DNA from: Zobellella maritima
GTDB lineage: Bacteria; Pseudomonadota; Gammaproteobacteria; Enterobacterales; Aeromonadaceae
Reading direction: 5' to 3'
Assembly (NCBI RefSeq): GCF_003075035.1
Contig: NZ_QCZE01000001.1
Span: forward strand, 1,114,602 to 1,178,601
Length of the DNA: 64,000 nucleotides
Both the position numbers and the translations under genes were made by a program. Of this stretch, positions 34,400-44,129 are shown piece after piece (the stretch's first letter is position 1; every line of letters begins with the position of its first letter). The notes beneath the pieces are model-generated. The model saw nothing but the letters and a program-made list of their open reading frames with translations. It made no database searches and had not been told where the DNA came from.

Positions 34400-37300
34400 A
34401 TGAAGACACCGGCTACCCCCGCCAATGAGCCCGAACGGCTCGAGGCGCTGCTGACGACAGAACTGCTCGACACCCCCGCCGAGGCCCGTTTCGATCGTCT
34501 GACGCGGCTGGCGCAACAGCACTTCGGATGTCAGACAGTGCTGATCTCCCTGGTCGACAGGCATCGCCAGTGGTTCAAGTCCCGCCAGGGACTGGATGCC
34601 CGAGAAACCCCCCGGGATATTTCCTTTAGCGGCCATGCCATCCTGGAAGACGCCATTTTCCAGATCCCGGATGCCCGCATTGATCCCCGCTTCCATGACA
34701 ATCCCCTGGTCATGAAGGCGCCCTTTATTCGTTTCTATGCCGGTGCTCCCCTGCACAGCCCCTGCGGCCTGCGTATCGGTACCCTGTGTCTGCTGGACCA
34801 CAGCCCCCGACAGCTGGATAACGCGGCACTGGCGACCTTGCGCGATTTTGCCGATTGCGTGGATGATCAGATCAAGTTTATCCAGGTCAAGCAACAGGAG
34901 CGGCGCCTCGGCCGTCAGCAGCAGCAACTGCTGCTCAACGGGCAGCGGCTGCGCACCCTGATCGACAGCACCCGGTGCGGTACCTGGGAATGGCAGATAC
35001 AGACCGGCCGGATCCGCCTCAATGAACGCTGGGCCACCATGCTCGGCTATTCCCTGGCCGAACTGGCGCCGATCAGCATGGAGACCTGGGCCGGGCTCTG
35101 CCACCCGGACGACAGGGAGCAGGTCAGCCGCCAGTTGCACCAGCACTTCTGTCATCAACAGGACAGCGTCGATGTACAATATCGCCTGAAACACAAGGAC
35201 GGCCACTGGGTCTGGGTACAGGACAGGGGGCGGGTTGTCAGATGGACCGCCGATGACAAACCCTGGCTGATGTCCGGCCTGCATATGGATATCAGCGCCC
35301 AGAAACAGGCGGAACAGGCCCTGGAGCACGCCTATGAATTGCTGGAGAAGTCCAGCGAAGCCGCCCGTATCGGCACCTGGGAAGTGGATCTCGCCGGCAA
35401 CCATATCAGCTGGAGCAGGATGACCCGGGAGATATACCAGGTCGATGCCGACTTCCGGCCGGATGTAAACAACACCCTCGCCTTCTATCCGGCGGGCGCC
35501 GACAGAGAGGCGATTACGGCGGCCTTTAATGCCGCCATTGAGCACGGCCGGTCCTATGACATAGAGCTCAACATCCTCACCGCCCAGGCACGGCAACGGG
35601 CGGTGCGGATCATTGGCCTGCCGGTCTTTGAGCAGGGCAGTTGCGTGCGGATCCACGGCTTGCTGCAGGACATGACCGAACGCAAACAGGCGGAGATCGC
35701 GCTCAGGGAGCAGGCCGACTACACCCAGGCCATCCTCAGCAACATGATCGACGGCATGCTAACCCTCGATGAATCGGCCCGTATCCTGTCCGTCAATCCT
35801 GCCGCGGAAGCCATGTTCGGCTACCGGGGTGAGGAATTGATGATGCACAGCATAGGGCGGCTCCTGCCCGACCACCCCGATGACGCCTCGTTCGAGTCGG
35901 ATTCGCTGCGCCTGCTGAGCATTGATCGGGAAACCGATGGCCGACGCAGAGATGGCTCCGTCTTCCCCATGGAATTGACCCTGTGGCAGGTGCACCGGGC
36001 CGGACGGCCGCATTATGTGGCCATGATGCGCGACATCACCGAACGCAAGCGGCTGGAACAAATGAAGAGCGAGTTTGTCTCCACCGTCAGCCACGAGCTG
36101 CGTACTCCGCTGACCTCCATTTCCGGGGCGCTGGGGCTGGTCACCGGCGGGGCGCTGGGCGAGCTTCCCGAGCAGGCACAAAACATGATTGGTATCGCCC
36201 ATAACAACAGCAAGCGTCTGACCTACTTGATCAATGATCTGCTTGATATCGAAAAGCTCGCTGCCGGCAAGGTCCCTTTCGATTTGCAGCCACAACCGCT
36301 GCGCCCCCTGCTTGAACAGGCCATCCAGGCCAACCTCACTTATTGCCTCGACCGTCATATCAGGCTGGAACTGGACACAGATCCCGGCGAGCTGCAGGTC
36401 ATGGTCGACAGCCAGCGGCTGATGCAGCTACTGACCAATCTGTTGTCCAACGCCATCAAGTACTCTCCTGACCAAGGCCTGGTCACCGTCAGTACTCGGG
36501 TGGAGCAGAGCCGGGTCCGGGTTTCCATCACCGATCAGGGCCCGGGCATTCCGCTCGAATTTCAGCCCCGGGTCTTCGACAAGTTCTCCCAGGCCGACAG
36601 TTCCGACACCCGCCTCAAGGGGGGAACCGGACTGGGGCTGGCCATTTGCCGGGAACTGATCAGCCGCATGAACGGCCACATCGGCTTCGACTCACAGCCC
36701 GGGCAAGGCAGCTGTTTTTACTTTGAACTGCCCCTGAGGCCACAGCCGGCCCGGCATATCGAGACCGGGCCCGGCCCCCAGCTTCCGGCCCCGCGGCTGC
36801 TGGTGGTCGAGGACGAGCCGGATATTGCCGAGCTGCTGTCGCAGATGCTCACTCGGGCCGGTTATCTGACCGAGATCGCCTACTCGGGAGCGGATGCGCT
36901 GAAGGCACTCACCCAACGGCATTTTGATGCCATCACCCTGGATCTGATGCTGCCGGATATCGGTGGACTGGACATCATACGCCGCCTGAAGCACACCCCG
37001 ACCACGGCTGAAATTCCGGTCATCGTAGTGTCCGCCAAGATGGAGGAAGGCAGGCTGTCGCTGAATGGCCAGCATACCGACATCGACTGGCTGGCCAAAC
37101 CCATCGATGAGCACCGCCTAATCGAGGCCGTCGACCGTCTTATCCCGGCGCAGACCGACACCCGGCTGCGCATACTGCATATTGAGGACGACCGGGATCT
37201 GCACCAGGTTATCCATGCCATGGCGGGATCGCGTTTCACGTTCCGGCTCGCCACCAGCCTGTCACAGGCCAGCCGGCGTCTGGCCATGGAAAGCTTCGAT

Positions 37301-37522
37301 GTGGTTATCCTCGATCTGGGGCTGCCCGACGGCTCGGGCTGGGAATTACTGCCGGAAATTCGTCGGCGCCAACCTGGCGCACGGGTGGTGGTCCTCTCCG
37401 GTGACCAACCCAGTCCTCAGGCTGCCGGTCAGGTTGAAGCCGTGCTGTTGAAATCCCGGATATCACCCCAGCAACTGATCGAAAACATCCGTCACCGCCT
37501 CCCCCCCACATTAAAAAGGTGA
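34400..37522 (+). CDS. GAF-PAS hybrid sensor histidine kinase with two receiver domains
   Basis: A 1040-residue protein without TM segments, so a cytosolic sensor. Domains: GAF (about 15-165), PAS/PAC at ~185-305, ~310-430 and ~435-555, HisKA with the phosphorylated His in SHELRTP (~565), HATPase (N-box [26 protein letters not shown]; ~660-775), and two REC domains (~800-910 and ~922-1035) with Asp in LDLMLPDI and LDLGLPDG. It may sense redox or small ligands through GAF/PAS; nothing fixes the signal. GGAG lies 7 bases ahead of the ATG. First gene of a three-gene operon with the REC and GGDEF genes. Confidence 0.93.
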   Translation: MKTPATPANEPERLEALLTTELLDTPAEARFDRLTRLAQQHFGCQTVLISLVDRHRQWFKSRQGLDARETPRDISFSGHAILEDAIFQIPDARIDPRFHDNPLVMKAPFIRFYAGAPLHSPCGLRIGTLCLLDHSPRQLDNAALATLRDFADCVDDQIKFIQVKQQERRLGRQQQQLLLNGQRLRTLIDSTRCGTWEWQIQTGRIRLNERWATMLGYSLAELAPISMETWAGLCHPDDREQVSRQLHQHFCHQQDSVDVQYRLKHKDGHWVWVQDRGRVVRWTADDKPWLMSGLHMDISAQKQAEQALEHAYELLEKSSEAARIGTWEVDLAGNHISWSRMTREIYQVDADFRPDVNNTLAFYPAGADREAITAAFNAAIEHGRSYDIELNILTAQARQRAVRIIGLPVFEQGSCVRIHGLLQDMTERKQAEIALREQADYTQAILSNMIDGMLTLDESARILSVNPAAEAMFGYRGEELMMHSIGRLLPDHPDDASFESDSLRLLSIDRETDGRRRDGSVFPMELTLWQVHRAGRPHYVAMMRDITERKRLEQMKSEFVSTVSHELRTPLTSISGALGLVTGGALGELPEQAQNMIGIAHNNSKRLTYLINDLLDIEKLAAGKVPFDLQPQPLRPLLEQAIQANLTYCLDRHIRLELDTDPGELQVMVDSQRLMQLLTNLLSNAIKYSPDQGLVTVSTRVEQSRVRVSITDQGPGIPLEFQPRVFDKFSQADSSDTRLKGGTGLGLAICRELISRMNGHIGFDSQPGQGSCFYFELPLRPQPARHIETGPGPQLPAPRLLVVEDEPDIAELLSQMLTRAGYLTEIAYSGADALKALTQRHFDAITLDLMLPDIGGLDIIRRLKHTPTTAEIPVIVVSAKMEEGRLSLNGQHTDIDWLAKPIDEHRLIEAVDRLIPAQTDTRLRILHIEDDRDLHQVIHAMAGSRFTFRLATSLSQASRRLAMESFDVVILDLGLPDGSGWELLPEIRRRQPGARVVVLSGDQPSPQAAGQVEAVLLKSRISPQQLIENIRHRLPPTLKR

Positions 37523-37528
37523 TCATCA

Positions 37529-37915
37529 ATGAAGATGTTACAACGGGTATTGTATGTCGAGGATGAACCCGATATTCAGGCCATCGCCCAGCTGGCATTG
37601 GAAATGGTCGGTGGATTCACCGTCAGGATCTGTTCTTCGGGAGCCGAAGCAATGGCGCAGGCGGTCGGCTTTGCACCGGACATAATACTGCTGGATGTGA
37701 TGATGCCGGAAATGGACGGCCCGACGACCTTCAGGGCCCTACGCGACCAGCCTGAACTGGCCGACATACCGGTCGCATTCATGACCGCCAAGGTACAACC
37801 CGGTGAAATCGCCGAGCTGAAAGCACTCGGGGCCCTGGATGTGATCGCCAAGCCGTTTGATCCCATGACCCTGGCCGATGAAGTGAGAAACATCTGGGAA
37901 CATCACCATGGCTGA
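37529..37915 (+). CDS. Single-domain (CheY-like) response regulator
   Basis: A 128-residue receiver domain only. Phosphoacceptor Asp56 in IILLDVMMPEMDG, acidic pair in VEDEPD, conserved Lys in IAKPFDP. Starts 6 bases after the hybrid kinase and overlaps the next gene by 8 bases. Likely an intermediate carrier between the kinase RECs and the Hpt of the downstream protein, or a free signalling protein. Confidence 0.93.
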   Translation: MKMLQRVLYVEDEPDIQAIAQLALEMVGGFTVRICSSGAEAMAQAVGFAPDIILLDVMMPEMDGPTTFRALRDQPELADIPVAFMTAKVQPGEIAELKALGALDVIAKPFDPMTLADEVRNIWEHHHG

Positions 37916-39584
37916 AAATGAACAGCAACGGCAGGCCCTGGCCCGGTTGCAGGCATTGCGTGAAGATTATCTGGCGCGGCTGCCGAAAGAGCTGGCAGAG
38001 CTTCGCTGTCTGGCTGCCCGGCTGCCGCAGGCACCCCAGATAGCAGACACCCTCGGCAGGCTGCTGCACCGCTTGCACAAGCTGGCAGGCTCCGGCGGCA
38101 GCTTCGGCCTGCCAGAGCTGAGTCACCATGCCCGCCGGCTGGAGCGGCAGATACAGCTCTGGCTGGACAGCCCCCTCCCCAACCAGGCCGAACTGGCGGC
38201 ATTTGCCGGCGAGATAGGTACCCTCGCGGAGCTCGGCAGGCCCAGATGCCGTAGCGGGGCGGCTTGGGTCGGCCTGTCGCATCCCTTACCACGACAAGAG
38301 CGGGTTCACCTCTGGCTGGTCGAAGACGACCCGCAGCTCGCCGCCACGCTGGTCGAGCAGCTTGCCTCTTTTGGCTACCGGGTGACCCGTTTCTGCTGGC
38401 TGGCAGAGGCCGACCAAGCCTGCATCCATGATATACCCGATATCCTGCTGCTCGACATGATACTCGAAGCGGACGGCGTCCATGGCACGAAGCAGCCGCT
38501 GACCAGGCTGGCCGCCCTTGCCTGCCCGCTTATCATCATTTCGGAACGGAATGATTTTCAGTCCCGGGTCCGGGCCGCAAAACTGGGGGCCGAAGGCTAC
38601 ATCCTCAAGCCCATAGCCATGCCCCGTCTGGTCAACCGTATCAGCCGTATCCTGGAAAACCGGGCATCGCCACCGGAACGGGTACTGATAGTCGAAGATG
38701 ATCAACTGCTCGCCGACCACTATCGGCTGGTGCTCGAGCACGCCGGCATGACGGTCGACATCCTGCAACAACCGGAGCTGGTTGCGGAAACGGTTTTTTC
38801 ATTCCGCCCCGAGCTTATCCTGATGGATCTCTATATGCCCGACTATTCGGGGCCCGAGCTGGCAGGAGTTTTGCGCCAGCATGACAACTGGACCGGGCTG
38901 CCCATTGTCTATCTGTCGGCGGAGACCGACCTGGGGCGCCAGATAAAGGCCCTGCAGTCCGGCGCCGATGACTTTCTGACCAAGCCCATCTCGGATGCGC
39001 AACTGGTGGCGGCGGTGCGCGTGCGGGTCAAGCGAGCCCGGGTACTGATGTCCCAGATCAACCAGGACAGCCTGACCGGCCTGCTCAAGCACGCCACCAT
39101 CAAGGAGGCCGTGGACATGGCGCTCGCCAATGCCCACCGTGACGGCTACCCGATTACCCTGGCGATGCTGGATATCGACTTCTTCAAGCACGTCAATGAC
39201 AGCTATGGCCATGCCACCGGCGATGTGGTGATCTCCGCCGTCGCCATGCTGCTGCGTCAGCGGTTGCGCCGCACCGATATTATCGGACGTTACGGCGGTG
39301 AAGAGTTTCTCGCCGTGCTGCCGGGATGTGACGCCGCTTCGGCCCATCGCATCATGGACAAGATCCGTCAGGACTTCGCCCAGCTTCCTTTCAGCCAGGG
39401 AGACACCGGCTTTACCTGCACCCTGTCCGTGGGCCTGGCCTGCACGGTTTCCTTCCCGGCCGACATAGGCGCCAAGCTGCTTGCCCATGCCGATCGGGCC
39501 CTGTACATGGCCAAGCATGGGGGCCGGAACCAGACCAGAATCGCCGCTCCCCATGATCCCCCCGGCCCCGAGCACAGTGCCTGA
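37908..39584 (+). CDS. Hpt-REC-REC-GGDEF diguanylate cyclase
   Basis: 558 residues. An Hpt-like four-helix region with His57 in LHKLAGSGGSFG (about 5-100) is followed by two receivers (about 130-245, VEDDP/LLLDM; about 262-380, VEDDQ/LILMDLYMPD) and a GGDEF domain (about 385-545). The active-site signature is GGEEF and an RxxD product-inhibition site (RRTD) lies five residues before it, so catalysis with c-di-GMP feedback is expected. ATG overlaps the preceding response regulator. With the hybrid kinase it forms a phosphorelay ending in c-di-GMP synthesis. Confidence 0.92.
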   Translation: MAENEQQRQALARLQALREDYLARLPKELAELRCLAARLPQAPQIADTLGRLLHRLHKLAGSGGSFGLPELSHHARRLERQIQLWLDSPLPNQAELAAFAGEIGTLAELGRPRCRSGAAWVGLSHPLPRQERVHLWLVEDDPQLAATLVEQLASFGYRVTRFCWLAEADQACIHDIPDILLLDMILEADGVHGTKQPLTRLAALACPLIIISERNDFQSRVRAAKLGAEGYILKPIAMPRLVNRISRILENRASPPERVLIVEDDQLLADHYRLVLEHAGMTVDILQQPELVAETVFSFRPELILMDLYMPDYSGPELAGVLRQHDNWTGLPIVYLSAETDLGRQIKALQSGADDFLTKPISDAQLVAAVRVRVKRARVLMSQINQDSLTGLLKHATIKEAVDMALANAHRDGYPITLAMLDIDFFKHVNDSYGHATGDVVISAVAMLLRQRLRRTDIIGRYGGEEFLAVLPGCDAASAHRIMDKIRQDFAQLPFSQGDTGFTCTLSVGLACTVSFPADIGAKLLAHADRALYMAKHGGRNQTRIAAPHDPPGPEHSA

Positions 39585-39682
39585 ACAAACCAGGCCATGT
39601 TACCGTCTGCTCGGGCGTTTCCCAGTAGCAAACCCGGCCTTGCAACGCATCAAGGAGGCGGTGGATGATCCGCCGATATGGC

Positions 39683-39796
39683 TCAGGGCCGGCCTGCCCG
39701 TTTTTCCCGGGCGATCAGCCAGTCGTCACACTTACCGACCAGCCAAAGCACGACCAGGCCGAGCGTCACCATCAACAGGTAGTCCAGCCAGGCCAT
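39683..39796 (-). CDS. Small single-TM protein coupled to lpxM
   Basis: A 37-codon ORF, too short for usual gene calls. It encodes MAWLDYLLMVTLGLVVLWLV followed by GKCDDWLIAREKRAGRP: one TM helix and a basic tail. Its ATG overlaps the lpxM TGA (TGATG), the same coupling seen at real junctions in this window. Positively charged C-terminus and the TM suggest a small inner-membrane protein. No family recognised; no independent Shine-Dalgarno beyond the coupling. Confidence 0.55.
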   Translation of the reverse strand: MAWLDYLLMVTLGLVVLWLVGKCDDWLIAREKRAGRP

Positions 39797-40764
39797 CAAC
39801 GCCCCCTGATCCTGCGAATACCGGCCTCATAGCGGCCTTCATCCGAGTCAACCTGGGTCTGAAAATATTTCAGGAACCACATGTATTGCTCGGGCCAATC
39901 CTGCAACAGGGCCTCGATTTCCGCATTCATGGCCCGGGTATCCCTGGTGATGTCACCGCTCGGATAGGGCGCCATCGGCGGGTGGATCAGTAGCTCGTAG
40001 CGATGCGCTTCTGTGTTGTAGATGCACAACACCGGCAACACCTTGGCGCCGGTCAGCCTCACCAGCTTGGGCAGCGCCGGCAGGGTAGCCTTCATCTCGG
40101 CGAAGAAGGGCACGAACAGGCTGGCTTCCCGGCCATGATCCTGATCCGGCAGGTAACCGAAGTTATTGCCCTCCCTGATACTCTTGATCACCGCCTTGAT
40201 ACCGGCTTCCCGCTCATAGATGATGCCGCCGAAACGGGCACGCTGCATATTGATAAACCAGTCGAACAACTCATTCTTGGCGCTGTGCATCATGGTACAT
40301 ATGGGCAACCCCAATGAGCTTAAATAGACACCACCGGCGTCTATGGTCCAGGTATGGGGCATCAGGAAAATCACCTTCTCGTCCTGCGCCAGGCAGGCAT
40401 CCAGGTGTTCCTGCCCCTGTATCTTGAAGCGCCCCTGCAGATAAGCCTTGCTGCGCGCCGTCCAGGCGCCGTAACCGAAAAAGCCCATCAGCCCGGTGCG
40501 TACCGAGTTCAGCAGCATGGCCTCCACCTCGGTCGGGGTCAGCTGTGGGAAACACAGGCCGATATTGGTGCGCGCGATATAGCACTGTTTCTTCGCCAGC
40601 CTGACCACCATCGGTGCCAGGGCGCCGGCAAAGGCGTCGCGCGCACGCACCGGTACCCAGGCCAGCAGCCAGAGCGCCCCCAGAGCCAGCCAGGTACCCC
40701 AGTATTTGGGGTGCAGAAACACGGATTTAAAGCGCAAATCAAATACGGGATCATGCCCGGACAT
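39796..40764 (-). CDS. lpxM: Lipid A secondary acyltransferase (LpxM/MsbB-like)
   Basis: A 322-residue LpxL/LpxM acyltransferase that adds a secondary acyl chain to Kdo2-lipid A at the inner membrane. One N-terminal TM (about 20-40); the catalytic HxxxxD is in PHTWTID, and YLPDQDHG and KATLPALPKLV are characteristic LpxM segments. Start at 40764, because AAGGA lies 7 bases ahead; longer frames are not supported. A 37-aa ORF is coupled to its stop. Confidence 0.9.
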   Translation of the reverse strand: MSGHDPVFDLRFKSVFLHPKYWGTWLALGALWLLAWVPVRARDAFAGALAPMVVRLAKKQCYIARTNIGLCFPQLTPTEVEAMLLNSVRTGLMGFFGYGAWTARSKAYLQGRFKIQGQEHLDACLAQDEKVIFLMPHTWTIDAGGVYLSSLGLPICTMMHSAKNELFDWFINMQRARFGGIIYEREAGIKAVIKSIREGNNFGYLPDQDHGREASLFVPFFAEMKATLPALPKLVRLTGAKVLPVLCIYNTEAHRYELLIHPPMAPYPSGDITRDTRAMNAEIEALLQDWPEQYMWFLKYFQTQVDSDEGRYEAGIRRIRGR

Positions 40765-40871
40765 AACAACATCCTTAACAAAAAATTGAATATCGGCCTG
40801 TATTCCGACCGGCTCCACGCACCGGCACAGGCATCCAGGGGGGCGCAGTGTAGAAAAAAATCGCGTTGAGA

Positions 40872-41474
40872 TCACCCCTGGCCGAATCGCTCGCCCCCTT
40901 CGGCCAGCCATCGGGACTCCTGCTCGGTGTCTGCCCGCCCCAAGATGGCATTTCGGTGAGGAAAACGTCCGAAGCGATAAATGATATCCAGGTGCCGCCG
41001 GGCATAATCCAGTGCCTGTTGACCCATGGAGCGGTGCGCGGCGGGAAAGGCCCCTGCCAGGGACTCGAAGCAGGCCACACTCAGGCACTGGCAGGCCAGA
41101 TCCTCCGCATGTTCCAGGGGCAGATAGAAGAACAGCCGCTCCGACAAGGTCAGCGCCTTATCCTCCCCCTTGGCCAGCGCGTCGAGCACCAGCGAGGTCG
41201 CCCTGGTGTCCCCAGCAAACGCCCGTGGGTCACGACGATAGGCATTGCGGGTGAATTGATCCAGGAGCAATACCAGCGCCAGGCGTCCTTGCGGATGTTC
41301 GGCCCAGCCGTCGAGCTCCCCTGCCAGCGCCTGCTCCAGCAGGCCACCAAAGCGGCTGACGATTTCCCGGTCGAATGCGGGGCCACCGGCAAACCATCGC
41401 TTTTGATAAACCCGCTCACTGATGCCTGACGGCTGCTCACCAAACCAGAATCGTATAACGGTTGCGGGGGTCAT
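40872..41474 (-). CDS. DUF924 family protein
   Basis: 200 residues. VIRFWFGEQPS at the start, LVLLLDQFTRNAYR and FFYLPLEHAED are the DUF924 signature; helical TPR-like fold predicted. Function unknown. The ATG at 41474 overlaps the end of the DUF3025 gene (stop at 41471), so the pair is coupled. Confidence 0.9.
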   Translation of the reverse strand: MTPATVIRFWFGEQPSGISERVYQKRWFAGGPAFDREIVSRFGGLLEQALAGELDGWAEHPQGRLALVLLLDQFTRNAYRRDPRAFAGDTRATSLVLDALAKGEDKALTLSERLFFYLPLEHAEDLACQCLSVACFESLAGAFPAAHRSMGQQALDYARRHLDIIYRFGRFPHRNAILGRADTEQESRWLAEGGERFGQG

Positions 41475-42250
41475 ATCCGGTTCCTTTTCGGTCTGAAATA
41501 GTCGGTGTTGGCGTAAAATTCCGGCTGCTCGTTGGCCGGCCACCAGCCGGGTATGCCCAATAACGGCAAGGGCAGCAATGGTCTGGGCCGTGAAAATATA
41601 TCCCGGCTGTTTATGGTATCGGCCAGTGCCTGATCCAGCCATTGGTACTGCTCCGGGGGCGACAGCCGATAAAACCCGGCCTCCGCCTGCAGCACCAGGC
41701 ATTTTCCGGTCAGGCCGATAAACGGCGCCAGCGCCTGCTCATAGAGGGCATGACCGAACACAAAGGGCAACCAGTCCCGCTGCCAACGCGACCGCTTTTC
41801 CAGAAACAGGCCGTGCCAGTCGTGTTCCCGCAACAGGGTTTCCAGCTCTTGTTGGTCGGGCGCCACCAGCACCAGGCCACATTCATCGAAATGGGTGAGG
41901 CGATCACGCCTGGGAGTACGGGATTTCACCCCCATCCGCTGGATATCCTCCATATGCTGACGATTGAGCAAGGCCTTGGTACGGGGAAACTGCCACCAGA
42001 TGACGGCACCGAAGAAATCATGCCAGTTCTGCTCGCGGGTCGGCACCTGCCCTGTGGCCACCGCTTCTTCATAATAATGCCCCATGTCCATAAAGGCACT
42101 ATCATCGATAAAGGTCACCGGTATTTCCCCGGCCCGGAACCGGTTTAGCTGACCCACAGAGGGCCATTGTCGCCAGGGCATGGGCGACAGCAAGGGGCTC
42201 AGCTGTCCGAGAATCGGGTTTCGGTCAATAAAATCGGGATCCCAAAGCAT
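41471..42250 (-). CDS. DUF3025 family protein
   Basis: 259 residues. WPSVGQLNRF, FVFGHALYEQAL and the aromatic-rich motif HDFFGAVIWWQFPRTKALLN match DUF3025, often next to DUF924 in gammaproteobacteria and betaproteobacteria. Soluble, no signal peptide. No activity is known. Confidence 0.88.
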   Translation of the reverse strand: MLWDPDFIDRNPILGQLSPLLSPMPWRQWPSVGQLNRFRAGEIPVTFIDDSAFMDMGHYYEEAVATGQVPTREQNWHDFFGAVIWWQFPRTKALLNRQHMEDIQRMGVKSRTPRRDRLTHFDECGLVLVAPDQQELETLLREHDWHGLFLEKRSRWQRDWLPFVFGHALYEQALAPFIGLTGKCLVLQAEAGFYRLSPPEQYQWLDQALADTINSRDIFSRPRPLLPLPLLGIPGWWPANEQPEFYANTDYFRPKRNRI

Positions 42251-42372
42251 ATCAGGCTACTAGTGGTTGAAAACGCCCAAGAATACCCTGCCTGGCTCGC
42301 GCTGGCTAACCGGATTGGCCTTGTGTAATATAGCGCCGCTTTTCGACCCGGTCATAATTTAGGAGTGCTGTC

Positions 42373-42888
42373 ATGAAATGGTTCTCGGCCCTGGTGCTCG
42401 CCGTGAGTTTGTTGTCGCCTTATGCCTTCGCAGCCGGACAGGGTGAGGAGACTCTGAAGGTGGGTGAAAGATGGCTGCTGGGGCGGGTCGAATGGATCTG
42501 GCTGCCGGCCCTGGATGACAAGCTCAAGGCACGCATCGATTCCGGCGCCAAGACCTCATCCATGAGTGCCACCGGCATCGAGGAGTTCAAAAAAGGCGAG
42601 CAAGCCTGGATCCGCTTCTACTTTGAACACGACAAGCATATGGTGCAGCTGGAGGCGCCGCTCAGCCGGTACGTCAGGATACGCCAGGCCAACAGCAAAA
42701 AGCTCGACCGGCGCCCCGTGGTGATGCTGGATGTCAGACTCGGCAGCCTGGAAAAAACCGTGGAGTTCACCCTCAAGGACCGGACCCGCATGAACTATCC
42801 GGTACTGCTCGGGCGGGAATTCATGGCCAGGGATATCTTAATCGATCCCTCCCGCCTCTTTGTTCAGCCGGTATTGGAACAGGACTGA
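42373..42888 (+). CDS. Retropepsin-like protease, RimB/'ATP-dependent zinc protease' family
   Basis: 171 residues with a signal peptide (MKWFSALVLAVSLLSPYAFA), so periplasmic or exported. The catalytic-type motif is RIDSGAKTSSMSA, with Asp in DSGA, followed by FTLKDRTRMNYPVLLGREF. These features match the DUF785/RimK-associated aspartic protease family, misnamed ATP-dependent zinc protease. AGGAG lies 8 bases before the ATG. Substrate unknown. Confidence 0.82.
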   Translation: MKWFSALVLAVSLLSPYAFAAGQGEETLKVGERWLLGRVEWIWLPALDDKLKARIDSGAKTSSMSATGIEEFKKGEQAWIRFYFEHDKHMVQLEAPLSRYVRIRQANSKKLDRRPVVMLDVRLGSLEKTVEFTLKDRTRMNYPVLLGREFMARDILIDPSRLFVQPVLEQD

Positions 42889-42945
42889 GCCCGTCGCCAT
42901 ACGGGCCAGGCCTTCGGGCGTGCAGGGCATGACACCCGCAGGCAC

Positions 42946-43959
42946 CTACGACACCCCGTAACGCTGGCCATAGGCCAGGATGTCCCTGCTCAAGTGGGCC
43001 TTTTCTTCCGGCGACAGCCAGCAGGCATTGACCGCATTCAGGGTCATCGCCAGCAGTTGGCTGTCGCTGGCGCCCAGCCCCTGCTGCACCGCCTGGTAAT
43101 TGGCATTCATATATCCGCCAAAGTAGGCCGGATCGTCGGAATTGATGGTCACCTTGACCCCCGCCTGCAACAGCCGCAGCAGGGGGTGATCGGACATTTT
43201 CTCCACTACCCTGAGTCTGAGATTGGACAGAGGGCATACGGTCAGGGGCACATGTTCGGCCGCCAGCCGGGCCACCAGATCCGGATCCCGGATAGCCGCC
43301 ACCCCGTGGTCGATACGCTCGACCTGAAGGATATCCAGGGCATCGCAGATGTTCTGGGGCGGCCCCTCCTCGCCCGCGTGGGCCACCAACCGGAACCCCA
43401 GCTCCTGGCAGGCGGCGTATACCCGGCCGAATTTGGCCGGTGGATTACCCTGCTCCGATGAATCCAGACCCACACCGGCGATCCTGTCCTTGAAGGGCAT
43501 GGCATCTTTCAGGGTATCGAACGCATCCTGCTCCGACAGGTGACGCAAAAAAGACATGATCAGCCGGCTGGTCATGCCCCATTCCTGTCTGGCCTGCTCC
43601 AGGGCCCGATGGATACCCGACATCACCACCGCAAAGGGCACCCCGCGTGCGGTATGGGCCTGGGGATCGAAGAAAATTTCCGTGTGGCGAACCTGCTCCG
43701 CATGGGCCCGGGTCAGATAGGCCCAGGTCATGTCGAAAAAGTCCTGCTCATTCAGCAGTACCCTGGAACCCTGGTAATAGATATCGAGAAAGGATTGTAA
43801 ATCACTGAATTGATAGGCGTCCTTGAGTGCCGCTTGATCGGCATAGGCGAGTTTGACATTGTTGCGTTCGGCAAGGGCAAACACCAGCTCCGGCTCCAAT
43901 GTCCCTTCGATGTGCAAATGTAACTCCACCTTGGGTAGTCCTTCGATAAACCCGGACAT
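42946..43959 (-). CDS. Adenine deaminase (adenosine deaminase fold, type 2)
   Basis: 337 residues, amidohydrolase TIM barrel. Zinc ligands are in VELHLHIEGT and VAHAGEEG, and the C-terminal SDDPAYFGGYMN is the mark of adenine rather than adenosine deaminases (compare yeast Aah1). Converts adenine to hypoxanthine in purine salvage. Start at 43959, with GGAGG 5 bases before it; the frame extends 14 codons upstream. Confidence 0.9.
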   Translation of the reverse strand: MSGFIEGLPKVELHLHIEGTLEPELVFALAERNNVKLAYADQAALKDAYQFSDLQSFLDIYYQGSRVLLNEQDFFDMTWAYLTRAHAEQVRHTEIFFDPQAHTARGVPFAVVMSGIHRALEQARQEWGMTSRLIMSFLRHLSEQDAFDTLKDAMPFKDRIAGVGLDSSEQGNPPAKFGRVYAACQELGFRLVAHAGEEGPPQNICDALDILQVERIDHGVAAIRDPDLVARLAAEHVPLTVCPLSNLRLRVVEKMSDHPLLRLLQAGVKVTINSDDPAYFGGYMNANYQAVQQGLGASDSQLLAMTLNAVNACWLSPEEKAHLSRDILAYGQRYGVS

Positions 43960-44129
43960 ATGAACCTCCACCACTCGGCTGTTTTTATTTAAACATACCA
44001 AAGAAACCTCCCGCCCGTGAGGAGAAAAGGGACATTTATTGGCCAGGATCGGCCGCTTTTGCAGACAACCACCCGACTTCTGATCAAAAATGCCCGCTGC
44101 CGTACTTTACGCCATGAATGGATAGTTGA

